Under the pieces are notes generated by a model that saw only the letters and a list, made by a program, of their open reading frames with translations, was not told where the DNA came from and ran no database searches. A program made the translations under genes and the position numbers. A DNA stretch of 59,946 nucleotides from Prolixibacteraceae bacterium. Its GTDB lineage: Bacteria; Bacteroidota; Bacteroidia; Bacteroidales; Prolixibacteraceae. Shown one piece after another: positions 51,807 to 59,181 of this stretch (positions are counted from its first letter, which is position 1; each line of letters begins with the position of its first letter). Where the stretch lies: positions 1-59,946 of the forward strand of contig JAUWAB010000022.1 of NCBI GenBank assembly GCA_030602265.1, in the 5' to 3' direction.

Positions 51807-51814
51807 CAAAAGTA
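51807..51814 (-). promoter_or_regulatory. -7 element of dnaG promoter
   Basis: CAAAAGTA on the plus strand reads TACTTTTG on the minus strand, identical to the tRNA-Arg box. It is four bases from the dnaG ATG. No TTTG box at 19 bases is seen. Confidence 0.55.
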
Positions 51815-51906
51815 AAAAATTACCGTCCCTTTGTGTTGAATTAACGGTTTATAAATCCTATTTTTAGATCCCAAAGCAGGCATTCAATTTCATACACATT
51901 CCTGAA

Positions 51907-52617
51907 ATGAAAAAAAAGCTGGTGGTATTAACAGGGGCGGGCATGAGCCAGGAGAGCGGCCTCCGGACTTTCCGGGACACCGGGGGGACCTGGGAGCATT
52001 ACCGTGTGGAAGATGTGGCCACTCCTGAGGCCTGGCGGGCCGATCCGGAGCTGGTTCTCCGCTTTTACAACGAAAGACGGAAAGATTTGATGAAAGCCCT
52101 GCCGAATTCCGGGCATACAGGTCTGGCCCAGTTAGAGAAATACTTTGATGTTTATATCATCACCCAGAATGTGGATAACCTGCACGAACAGGCGGGAAGC
52201 AGTCAGGTGCTCCATCTCCACGGCGAGCTGATGAAGGTCCGGAGTACCCGCGATCCGGAACTGATCTATGAGCTCGACCACTGGGAATTGAACCTTGGCG
52301 ACCGGTGTGAACTGGGCAGCCAGCTCCGCCCGCATATCGTCTGGTTTGGTGAGGCCGTTCCCAATTTCTACCTGGCCATACCCATTGTGGAAGAAGCCGA
52401 TATCCTGGTGGTGATCGGCACCTCCATGGTGGTTTATCCGGCAGCCGGACTGGTAGATTACGCACGTCCGGGCACTCCGGTGTATGTAATCGATCCCGGT
52501 GAACCTGCGCTGGGTTCCCGGAAAGTCACCCTGATCCCTAAGAAAGCCTCCGAAGGGGTTCAGCAACTTATTGAAATCCTTACGGAAAACCTTGACATCA
52601 ATAATGAAAAATCTTAA
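51907..52617 (+). CDS. NAD-dependent protein deacylase, sirtuin family
   Basis: A 236-residue Sir2/CobB-type enzyme removing acyl groups from lysines with NAD. The NAD-binding motif GAGMSQESG is at 10-18, followed by TFRD. QNVD is at 87-90 and the catalytic His105 is in HLHGE. VWFGEAVP and VVIGTSMVVYPAAGL complete the fold. The four cysteines of the usual zinc ribbon are absent; only one Cys is in this region (GDRCELGSQ). E. coli CobB keeps the motif. It is transcribed divergently from dnaG and lies 14 bases upstream of a barrel-protein gene. Confidence 0.9.
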   Translation: MKKKLVVLTGAGMSQESGLRTFRDTGGTWEHYRVEDVATPEAWRADPELVLRFYNERRKDLMKALPNSGHTGLAQLEKYFDVYIITQNVDNLHEQAGSSQVLHLHGELMKVRSTRDPELIYELDHWELNLGDRCELGSQLRPHIVWFGEAVPNFYLAIPIVEEADILVVIGTSMVVYPAAGLVDYARPGTPVYVIDPGEPALGSRKVTLIPKKASEGVQQLIEILTENLDINNEKS

Positions 52618-52631
52618 AGAATTATATCCCT

Positions 52632-53285
52632 ATGAAACGAATTATTCTGATCCTGATTATACTGGTCTCATTTACAATCCTGAGCAGGGCACAACGCTTT
52701 GAGGGCGGACTGCTGGCCGGATTTAACGGAACCCAGGTAGAGGGTGACCGCTATAAAGGTTACCATAAGCCCGGACTGTTAGCCGGTGCTTTTGTGCAGA
52801 CCGACCTGGCACCGGCTGTGTTTGCCGCCATGGAACTGAAGTACTCCCAGAAAGGGGCCCGCAGCAAGCCGAAAATCATGCAGAACAACCCGAATCAGCA
52901 GGTGGTACTGGCCGATCCTTCCGATCCCTCCATGCAAAAGTATATCATGAGGCTGGGTTATGCAGAACTGCCTGTCTATGCCGGATTTCGCACCAGTGAG
53001 GTCATTTCGGTGATTGGCGGAGTATCGTTCGGCTATCTGCTGCATGCCGCTGAGTATGACGACTATGGTAAATTTCCTGCCGAAAGTGAGCAGGCATTCA
53101 ATCAGGTAGATGTCCAGCCTTTTCTCGGTTTTCAGTTTGATTTTCTGGATAACCTGAAACTCGACCTGCGGCTGGCTTATTCCGTATTGCCCATCAGGGG
53201 GAAACCCCTCGACAACTACTACTGGATTTCAAGTCAGTTCAACAACGTGATATCCATGGCTGTTTATTACCGGCTGGATCGTTGA
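52632..53285 (+). CDS. PorT-like outer membrane beta-barrel protein
   Basis: A 217-residue protein with signal peptide (IILILIILVSFTILSRAQ, cleavage after RAQ). The mature part begins RFEGGLLAGFNGTQVEGD and has alternating strands separated by short turns (GLLAGAFVQTDLAPAVFAAMELKYSQ, VISVIGGVSFGYLLH, LKLDLRLAYSVLPIRG). It ends NVISMAVYYRLDR, as do PorT/OmpA-like barrels of this phylum. It follows the sirtuin gene by 14 bases and may share its transcript, although no functional link is evident. Confidence 0.8.
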   Translation: MKRIILILIILVSFTILSRAQRFEGGLLAGFNGTQVEGDRYKGYHKPGLLAGAFVQTDLAPAVFAAMELKYSQKGARSKPKIMQNNPNQQVVLADPSDPSMQKYIMRLGYAELPVYAGFRTSEVISVIGGVSFGYLLHAAEYDDYGKFPAESEQAFNQVDVQPFLGFQFDFLDNLKLDLRLAYSVLPIRGKPLDNYYWISSQFNNVISMAVYYRLDR

Positions 53286-53294
53286 GTCGGAGAC

Positions 53295-53425
53295 CGGAAA
53301 ATGGTAAACAGTAAACCGTAATCGGTAAACGGTAAAACGCTGATCAAGGGAAACCAGTAGTCGGTTACGTTGAATTGTCAGACGTCTGGTGTCTGATGTC
53401 TATTGTCTTTTGTCTTTTAGTCTTC
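53295..53425. repeat. Degenerate short tandem repeats
   Basis: Two unlike tracts are seen between a barrel gene and trpS: about four copies of GGTAAAC-like units (53300-53337), then about six TGTCT-like units (53375-53425). No conserved spacers or stems are present, so it is not a CRISPR. It is probably non-coding filler or a weak transcript end. Confidence 0.5.
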
Positions 53426-53427
53426 TT

Positions 53428-54426
53428 TCAAAACAACCTCTTAATCCCCATCACCTTTCTTACCTCATCCAGGGTTTTCCGGGCTGAAACCCTGGCCCGT
53501 TCTGCTCCTTCCGAGGCGACTTTGGCCAGGTAAGCATCGTTGTCTCGAATCTCGAGGATCCTTTCGCGGATAGGGGAAGTAAAGGAAATGATATCTTCGG
53601 CCAATTGCTTTTTCATATCCCCGTACCTGATCGCACAGTTGTTGTACTGCTCATCGAAAAAGGCAACCACATCAGGAGAAGAAACAATTTTCATCAGGGT
53701 GAACAAATTCTCTATCGGTTCGGGTTTTTTCTGGTTGGGCTGAGTCGGGCCTGAATCGGTAACGGCGCGCATCACCTTCTTACGGATATCGGCAGGGTCT
53801 TCGTACAGATAAATGCCGTTCCCTTCCGACTTGCCCATCTTCCCGGAACCATCAAGCCCCGGAACCTTAACCATGTCCTTACCGTCGAAGGTATATGGCT
53901 TGGGCATCGGAAATACCCGGTGATTGTACATATGGTTGAATCGTTTGGCAAACTTGCGGGCCATCTCCAGGTTCTGTTCCTGATCTTTGCCCACAGGCAC
54001 GAAATTGGCCTTGTGAATGATGATGTCGGCTGCCATCAACACCGGATAGGTCAGCAGTCCGGCATTCACGTTGTCGGGCTGTTGCCGGGCCTTGTCCTTG
54101 AATGAGGTGGTGCGTTCCAGCTCACCCAGATAGGCATTCATATTCAGGTAGGTATAGAGTTCGGTTACTTCGGGCACATCGCTCTGTATATAAATGGTGG
54201 CTACATCGGGATCAATTCCGCATGCCAGGTATTCGGCTAAAACCTGCTTCACCCCCGCCTGAAGGTTTTCAGGGGTAGGATGGGTAGTCAGGGAATGTAT
54301 GTCGGCAATGAAAAAAAAGCAGTTGTAATCATGCTGCATTTTCACAAAACTGCGAACCGCTCCGAAATAATTTCCCAGGTGCAGGTTGCCGGTCGGTCTG
54401 ATACCACTTAAAACAGTCTTCTTCAT
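53428..54426 (-). CDS. trpS: Tryptophanyl-tRNA synthetase
   Basis: A 332-residue class Ic synthetase charging tRNA-Trp. The HIGH-like motif is TGNLHLGN (12-19) and the KMSKS-like motif is KMGKS (196-200). Tryptophan-pocket phrases such as ADIHSLTTHP and VPVGKDQEQNLEMAR are present. Length and N-terminus are those of the bacterial enzyme. It has a full consensus promoter 30-60 bases upstream and is transcribed alone. It faces the convergent barrel gene at 52632. Confidence 0.97.
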   Translation of the reverse strand: MKKTVLSGIRPTGNLHLGNYFGAVRSFVKMQHDYNCFFFIADIHSLTTHPTPENLQAGVKQVLAEYLACGIDPDVATIYIQSDVPEVTELYTYLNMNAYLGELERTTSFKDKARQQPDNVNAGLLTYPVLMAADIIIHKANFVPVGKDQEQNLEMARKFAKRFNHMYNHRVFPMPKPYTFDGKDMVKVPGLDGSGKMGKSEGNGIYLYEDPADIRKKVMRAVTDSGPTQPNQKKPEPIENLFTLMKIVSSPDVVAFFDEQYNNCAIRYGDMKKQLAEDIISFTSPIRERILEIRDNDAYLAKVASEGAERARVSARKTLDEVRKVMGIKRLF

Positions 54427-54455
54427 TTCTTCATTTCTGATTTCCGGTGAGGGTG

Positions 54456-54486
54456 CAAAAGTAAGCAGACAGCCGAAATGTGCAAA
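54456..54486 (-). promoter_or_regulatory. Promoter of trpS
   Basis: On the minus strand TTTG (54486-54483) and TACTTTTG (54463-54456) are exactly 19 bases apart, the full Bacteroidota consensus. The start codon lies 29 bases downstream of the -7 box. Confidence 0.8.
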
Positions 54487-54569
54487 GGAAAATAATGGTT
54501 TATTTTTTCTGAATCTCCTGTAACAAATTCTTTCATAACACGTCCTATCCCTAAAACAGCAGAAGCAGG

Positions 54570-55055
54570 ATGACTATACAGGAGTATAACCGGTCGGTGG
54601 ATGACTATTCCGACAGACTTTTCAGGTTTGTCGTGAAAAGCGTTAAAGACCGTTATTTTGCAGAGGATATTGTTCAGGATAGTTATGAAAAGCTGTGGAA
54701 AAACTACCGGAACGTCGACGGGGAGAAGGTTAAGGCATACCTTTTCACGACTGCCTATCATACCATGATCGACCGGATCAGGAAAGAAAAACGGATGGTG
54801 GCTACCGATGAGATGCCCGTCGGAGAGGAAGGGCCATCCGGTCAATTCAACGATATCCGGGAGAAGCTGGACGAGGCCGTACAGAAATTGCCCGAAGTAC
54901 AGAGAATGGTACTGGTCCTCAGGGATTTCGAAGGATATTCCTATGAAGAAATAGGAGAACTCTGCGCACTGAACGAATCGCAGGTAAAGGTTTACATTTA
55001 CCGGGCGAGGGTCTTTTTGAAGAATTATATTGGGAACATTGAGGTGTTGGTTTAG
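54570..55055 (+). CDS. ECF RNA polymerase sigma factor
   Basis: A 161-residue sigma-70-family factor. Region 2 has FRFVVKSVKDRYFAEDIVQDSYEKLWKNY and the region 2.4-like AYLFTTAYHTMIDRIRKEKR. Region 4 is VQKLPEVQRMVLVLRDFEGYSYEEIGELCALNESQVKVYIYRAR. No anti-sigma-binding extension is visible. It precedes the anti-sigma-like gene by two bases. It probably directs expression of the two barrel genes that follow, and perhaps its own operon. No matching promoter could be defined by eye. Confidence 0.93.
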   Translation: MTIQEYNRSVDDYSDRLFRFVVKSVKDRYFAEDIVQDSYEKLWKNYRNVDGEKVKAYLFTTAYHTMIDRIRKEKRMVATDEMPVGEEGPSGQFNDIREKLDEAVQKLPEVQRMVLVLRDFEGYSYEEIGELCALNESQVKVYIYRARVFLKNYIGNIEVLV

Positions 55056-55057
55056 TT

Positions 55058-56185
55058 ATGAAGATTACCCGTGAAAATTACGAACCGTTTTTTCTGGATT
55101 ACCTGGAAGGCAATCTGGATGAACAACTGATTGATGAATTCCTTGAATTTCTTCAGCAGAATCCCGACCTGAAAAGCGAACTGCAGGGCTTTGAAAAAAT
55201 CTCCCTTCCGGAAGAACTTTCAGCATTTCCGGGAAAGGAAAGTTTGTACCGTCATAACCTGGACCAACCCGAAATATTTGAAAACCACGCAATCGGCATG
55301 ATGGAAGGCGATCTTACCCCGGCCGAAGCAGAGGAATTTATGGAATATATTGGCAGCCAACCCCTTGCTGCCGGGGAATATGAGCGGTTCAGAAGAACCA
55401 GGCTGTTACCCGATGAATCGGTAGTTTTTGCCCAAAAAGATAAGCTCTACCATCAGCCTTCCATCCGACCCATGATCTTTATGGCCATGCGGGTGGCAGC
55501 CGTGTTCCTGGTGGCCGTAACCATCTGGTCGATCTGGCCCGACGATACCCGGCAAATCCTGAACCAGCCGGTGATCAGTGAGCTTATGCCGGTACCCGGT
55601 AAACCCGCAGAAAATGAAATTTCAGGAGAAAATGCACAATTGCCCGGTTCTGAAAACCTGGCCGATACAGAAAAATCCCAGGCTGCCATGCCTTCAGAGA
55701 CCGTTCCCGGTTCAAGAGCCGCAAGGAGCACGGATCTGATTCAGGGTAAAGCCGGCAGTCAGGCAAACCTGATGGCCGATAACCAGGCTCCCGGAGCACG
55801 GGAGATCCCGGTTCGTGATTCCCATACAAATGGGATAAATGAGCATATCAGGGCGAATATGGAAATTCCCGATGCCTTGCCGGTCAGAAAGGCTGCCCTG
55901 GAGCGCACGCCGACAGAACCGTTACTGGCTGCGGTTACTCCTGCTTCCATAACCATTCCCGAAGAATCAGGAAACGATGATGAATTGTACCTTACCGACA
56001 GGATCAGGCAACGGATCGGTGCTGATGATTTTTCATTTACCAAACTGGTCCGCTCAGGAATCGATCTTGCCTCCAATCTATCGGGCGAAAAGGTGTCCTA
56101 TGCCACCAACGATGACGGGGAAATTGTAGCCTTGTCATTGAATACGCGACTGCTCGGACTGCGTATTCCGGTCGGAAAGAAATAA
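55058..56185 (+). CDS. Anti-sigma-factor-like membrane protein
   Basis: A 375-residue protein with one membrane helix (MAMRVAAVFLVAVTIWSIW at about 146-164). The cytoplasmic N-terminus has two related acidic helical repeats (EPFFLDYLEGNLDEQLIDEF and NHAIGMMEGDLTPAEAEEFM), suggesting an internal duplication of an anti-sigma-type domain. The periplasmic part is long and low in complexity, rich in Glu, Asn and Pro. It ends with an ordered segment DDFSFTKLVRSGIDLASNL. It starts two bases after the sigma gene. Sequestering the ECF factor is inferred from position. Confidence 0.78.
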   Translation: MKITRENYEPFFLDYLEGNLDEQLIDEFLEFLQQNPDLKSELQGFEKISLPEELSAFPGKESLYRHNLDQPEIFENHAIGMMEGDLTPAEAEEFMEYIGSQPLAAGEYERFRRTRLLPDESVVFAQKDKLYHQPSIRPMIFMAMRVAAVFLVAVTIWSIWPDDTRQILNQPVISELMPVPGKPAENEISGENAQLPGSENLADTEKSQAAMPSETVPGSRAARSTDLIQGKAGSQANLMADNQAPGAREIPVRDSHTNGINEHIRANMEIPDALPVRKAALERTPTEPLLAAVTPASITIPEESGNDDELYLTDRIRQRIGADDFSFTKLVRSGIDLASNLSGEKVSYATNDDGEIVALSLNTRLLGLRIPVGKK

Positions 56186-56257
56186 TTTTTTGTAATCGCT
56201 GTAACTTTTGAAGAAAAGTGTCCGTCACACGGTCAGAATAACAAAAATACAGAAAAC

Positions 56258-57187
56258 ATGAAGAGCATAGCACTTATTTTGATCTGCACGCTGGTCTTCG
56301 GATCAGCCAGGGCACAGGAAGACACCACTGCCGTCAAAGTCATGAAAAAAAATGTGGTTACCGTTACCGAAAATTCTGAAAAGACCCAGGTAAAAGTGGG
56401 TGAAAACCGGGGCGTTGAAGTCATCACCAACCAGCGCGGCGATACCACCAGCATCCGCATCGGCAACCGGAATTTCGACGTGATCGATAACCATTCAGGA
56501 ACCAAAATCCATGTTACCAAAGAGACCCGTGAAAAAAGAAAGAACTACGGCAAGTTCAACGGTCACTGGGGTGGTTTTGAAATGGGCGTCAACATGTTTC
56601 ACACCTCCGACTATTCTGCCTACAACGGTACATCCATCGGGGAATTCTTCGACCTGAACCATGCCAAGTCGCTCACCGTCAATATCAATTTCGCGGAATA
56701 TGCCTTCTCCAATGAGCGCAATACCATAGGATTGGTTACCGGACTGGGACTGAACATGATGGATTACCGCTTCGACCAGCCCATGACCGTAACAAAAGAT
56801 CCGGCAAGCGGTATGCTGGTCCCGGTTTACCTGGAAGAAGCCGGATTCAATAAATCGAAACTGAATGTAAGTTACCTTACTGCGCCTATGATACTTGAGG
56901 TAGCTACTCCCTTGAAATTCAACCAGCACCGCCTGACCATCGGAGCAGGGGTGATCGGCGGATTAAACATCGGTTCCCGGACAAAAATCAAGACCGACGA
57001 CGGCAAAACCAAGGACCGCAGGAACTTTAACATCAATCCGATGAAATATGAACTGACCGGAAGAATCGGCCTGGGCGAGCTTACCCTCTTTGCCAACTAC
57101 GGAATGACACCTTTGTTCAAAGATGGAAAAGGGCCGGAACTCGTGCCGCTGACCGTAGGAATTGCTTTTCCGAACTTCAATTTTTAA
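56258..57187 (+). CDS. Secreted beta-barrel protein, paralogue 1
   Basis: A 309-residue protein with signal peptide (IALILICTLVFGSARAQ). A short basic and polar N-terminal stretch, with several V-x-V-x-N repeats (VVTVTENSEKTQVKVGENRG), precedes the barrel. The core from HWGGFEMGVNMF through NTIGLVTGLGLNMMDYRF and YLTAPMILEVATPLKF to VPLTVGIAFPNFNF closely parallels the next gene. It is separated by 72 bases from the anti-sigma-like gene and is probably a target of the ECF factor. Function beyond an outer-membrane barrel is unknown. Confidence 0.75.
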   Translation: MKSIALILICTLVFGSARAQEDTTAVKVMKKNVVTVTENSEKTQVKVGENRGVEVITNQRGDTTSIRIGNRNFDVIDNHSGTKIHVTKETREKRKNYGKFNGHWGGFEMGVNMFHTSDYSAYNGTSIGEFFDLNHAKSLTVNINFAEYAFSNERNTIGLVTGLGLNMMDYRFDQPMTVTKDPASGMLVPVYLEEAGFNKSKLNVSYLTAPMILEVATPLKFNQHRLTIGAGVIGGLNIGSRTKIKTDDGKTKDRRNFNINPMKYELTGRIGLGELTLFANYGMTPLFKDGKGPELVPLTVGIAFPNFNF

Positions 57188-57242
57188 CAGGCCGGAACAA
57201 CATTCCGCAACCATTGCCAAAAATATATTTACACCAAAATCC

Positions 57243-57273
57243 GGAGGAGCTTTTCATAAGGCTCCTCTTTTCA
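57243..57273 (+). terminator. Rho-independent terminator
   Basis: GAGGAGC and GCTCCTC pair around a ten-base loop and are followed by TTTTC, 57 bases after the stop of the first barrel gene. It separates the two paralogues. Confidence 0.7.
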
Positions 57274-57329
57274 TTTAATGAATTACGTATTATTATGATG
57301 TTTATCCTGAAAATCACCATGGAATGCGT

Positions 57330-57337
57330 TAAATTTG
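57330..57337 (+). promoter_or_regulatory. -7 element of second barrel gene
   Basis: TAAATTTG matches TAnnTTTG and lies 35 bases before the ATG, after the terminator. No TTTG box at 19 bases. This suggests primary-sigma control rather than only read-through. Confidence 0.45.
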
Positions 57338-57372
57338 CAATTTGAATGAAACAATACAACAGGAATCAGTAA

Positions 57373-58206
57373 ATGAAGAATATATACCATCAGGTGGCAT
57401 ATCTTAAACGCAAATATCTGACCATTTTATTTTTCTTCCATTTGGGGATATTTTCAACATATGCCCAGCTACCCGATTCCATTACGGTTATCCGGGAAAA
57501 ACCTGAAAAACTGCTTAAAAACCTGAGAATACAGAACATAACGACAGGTGGGTTTAATTTTTGGTATGATGATTTTTCGGGACACTGGGCTGGACTCGAT
57601 TTTGGTTTCAATACCTTATTGGACAAACGCCTTGAAACCCATATCCCACCTTTTCTGGAACATGACATTTTCAGGTCCAATTCCTTGTATGCCAATATTA
57701 TACAGCAAAGCATCGGACTTCAGAAAACCAGGAATACCATTGGCCTGGTGACTGGTCTGGGATTACAGTTTAAAAGCTACCGGCTCAATAAAAACACGAC
57801 CATCGAGCAGAATGCCGACGGGACGGTCAGAGGCAGGACGCTGGTATTTGACGACAACCAGAAATCCAAGTTTTCTGCGGTATATCTGACTGCACCATTG
57901 CTGCTTGAGTTCCAGATTCCGGTAAATCACTATGCCAACCGGATATTTATCTCAGGAGGTATGGTTGGGGCATACCGGCTGAGCAGCCATACCAAGATCA
58001 AATACCGTTCAGACCGGAACAAGGAAAAACTCAAAACCCCGGGCGACTACGGTTTGCAGGATTTCCGGTACGGAGTGATGATGCGTCTGGGGTACCGGCA
58101 ATACCAGGTTTTTGTAAATTACGACCTGGTCCCGATGTTCAGTCAGGAGGCAAGGGTTCAGGATGTATATCCGTTTACCTTTGGAGTCACCCTGCTTAGT
58201 TTTTAA
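57373..58206 (+). CDS. Secreted beta-barrel protein, paralogue 2
   Basis: A 277-residue protein with a basic lead and signal peptide (YLTILFFFHLGIFSTYAQ). The core repeats that of the previous gene: GHWAGLDFGFNTLLD, NTIGLVTGLGLQFKSYRL, VYLTAPLLLEFQIPVNH, the SHTKIKYRSDR basic loop and FGVTLLSF at the end. It lacks the V-x-V-x-N stretch found in paralogue 1. A tandem duplication within the ECF-controlled region is clear. It has its own promoter element and follows a terminator, so regulation may differ. Confidence 0.75.
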   Translation: MKNIYHQVAYLKRKYLTILFFFHLGIFSTYAQLPDSITVIREKPEKLLKNLRIQNITTGGFNFWYDDFSGHWAGLDFGFNTLLDKRLETHIPPFLEHDIFRSNSLYANIIQQSIGLQKTRNTIGLVTGLGLQFKSYRLNKNTTIEQNADGTVRGRTLVFDDNQKSKFSAVYLTAPLLLEFQIPVNHYANRIFISGGMVGAYRLSSHTKIKYRSDRNKEKLKTPGDYGLQDFRYGVMMRLGYRQYQVFVNYDLVPMFSQEARVQDVYPFTFGVTLLSF

Positions 58207-58301
58207 TATATGAATTCAATATAAAACCATCATTATTAACATCTTGCGCTTCTGATTAACCGGGCTGCGGCAGGCAGAAGACAAGTCATAATTCAAAAGC
58301 T

Positions 58302-59033
58302 ATGAGATTATTACTGATCAGCAATTCCACCATGCCGGGTGAACCTTACCTGGATTACCCGAAGCATGAAATGAAGAAGTTTTTAGGTGAAAAACCTGTA
58401 AAAGCGCTGTTTATACCTTACGCAGCCGTCACTTTTTCTTTCGACCTTTACGTTGAAAAAGTACAGGAACGGTTTGCTGAAATCGGTCACAGTGTGGTGG
58501 GGATCCATACCTTCGATGATCCTGTTGCGGCAGTACACCAGGCCGAAGCTATCGTAGTCGGGGGAGGCAATACCTGGCAGCTTGTGCGCATGATGCACGA
58601 CAACCACCTGATGAACCCCATCCGGGAGAAAGTCGTTGCCGGGACACCTTACATCGGCTGGAGCGCCGGATCCAACGTGGCCTGTCCGACTTTACGGACC
58701 ACCAACGACATGCCCATTATCGACCCGAAAGGATTTGATACCATGAATATGGTGCCTTTCCAGATCAACCCGCATTACCTGGATGCCAATCCCGACGGTC
58801 ATGCCGGTGAAACCCGCGAACAGCGCATTCAGGAGTTCCTGGAGATCAATCCGAATTGCTATGTGGTCGGATTGAGGGAAGGAACCATGCTCCTGAGGGA
58901 AGAACAGTCACTCAGGCTGATCGGCTCAAGGACTGCCAGGATTTTCAAGAAAGGAAAGGATCCGGTGGAACTGACCGACAAGGATGACTTCAGTTTTCTG
59001 CTGAAATTTCCGGTCAGCCCCTGCCCTGCCTGA
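58302..59033 (+). CDS. pepE: Peptidase E (alpha-aspartyl dipeptidase)
   Basis: A 243-residue serine peptidase of family S51 that hydrolyses dipeptides with N-terminal aspartate. The nucleophile is Ser121 in GWSAGSN. The oxyanion GGGN motif is at 87-90 and the histidine region is INPHYLDANPDGHAGETREQ. The C-terminus is typical. The intervals on both sides contain no terminator or gene. It is monocistronic by spacing and probably recycles aspartyl dipeptides in the cytoplasm. The AspT-like transporter downstream is transcribed from its own promoter element. Confidence 0.93.
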   Translation: MRLLLISNSTMPGEPYLDYPKHEMKKFLGEKPVKALFIPYAAVTFSFDLYVEKVQERFAEIGHSVVGIHTFDDPVAAVHQAEAIVVGGGNTWQLVRMMHDNHLMNPIREKVVAGTPYIGWSAGSNVACPTLRTTNDMPIIDPKGFDTMNMVPFQINPHYLDANPDGHAGETREQRIQEFLEINPNCYVVGLREGTMLLREEQSLRLIGSRTARIFKKGKDPVELTDKDDFSFLLKFPVSPCPA

Positions 59034-59156
59034 ACGGCCGGATCAAATCGGTCCTGAACACAAAGCGGGGCCTCAGCAGGCTTGTCTGACACTCCGGTTT
59101 GTGTCCAAATGGTTATGAGTAGGTGACGTCCTGTTCTGATATGCCACATTATCCAT

Positions 59157-59164
59157 TAGCTTTG
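59157..59164 (+). promoter_or_regulatory. -7 element of transporter gene
   Basis: TAGCTTTG matches TAnnTTTG and lies 17 bases before the ATG at 59182. The -33 position is not a good TTTG. Confidence 0.45.
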
Positions 59165-59181
59165 CGCCAAAATATAGGATT

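Noticed and set aside
53295-53425. Short repeats before trpS as a CRISPR array
   Set aside because: Units are 5-7 bases, degenerate and without regular spacers, and no cas gene is present.
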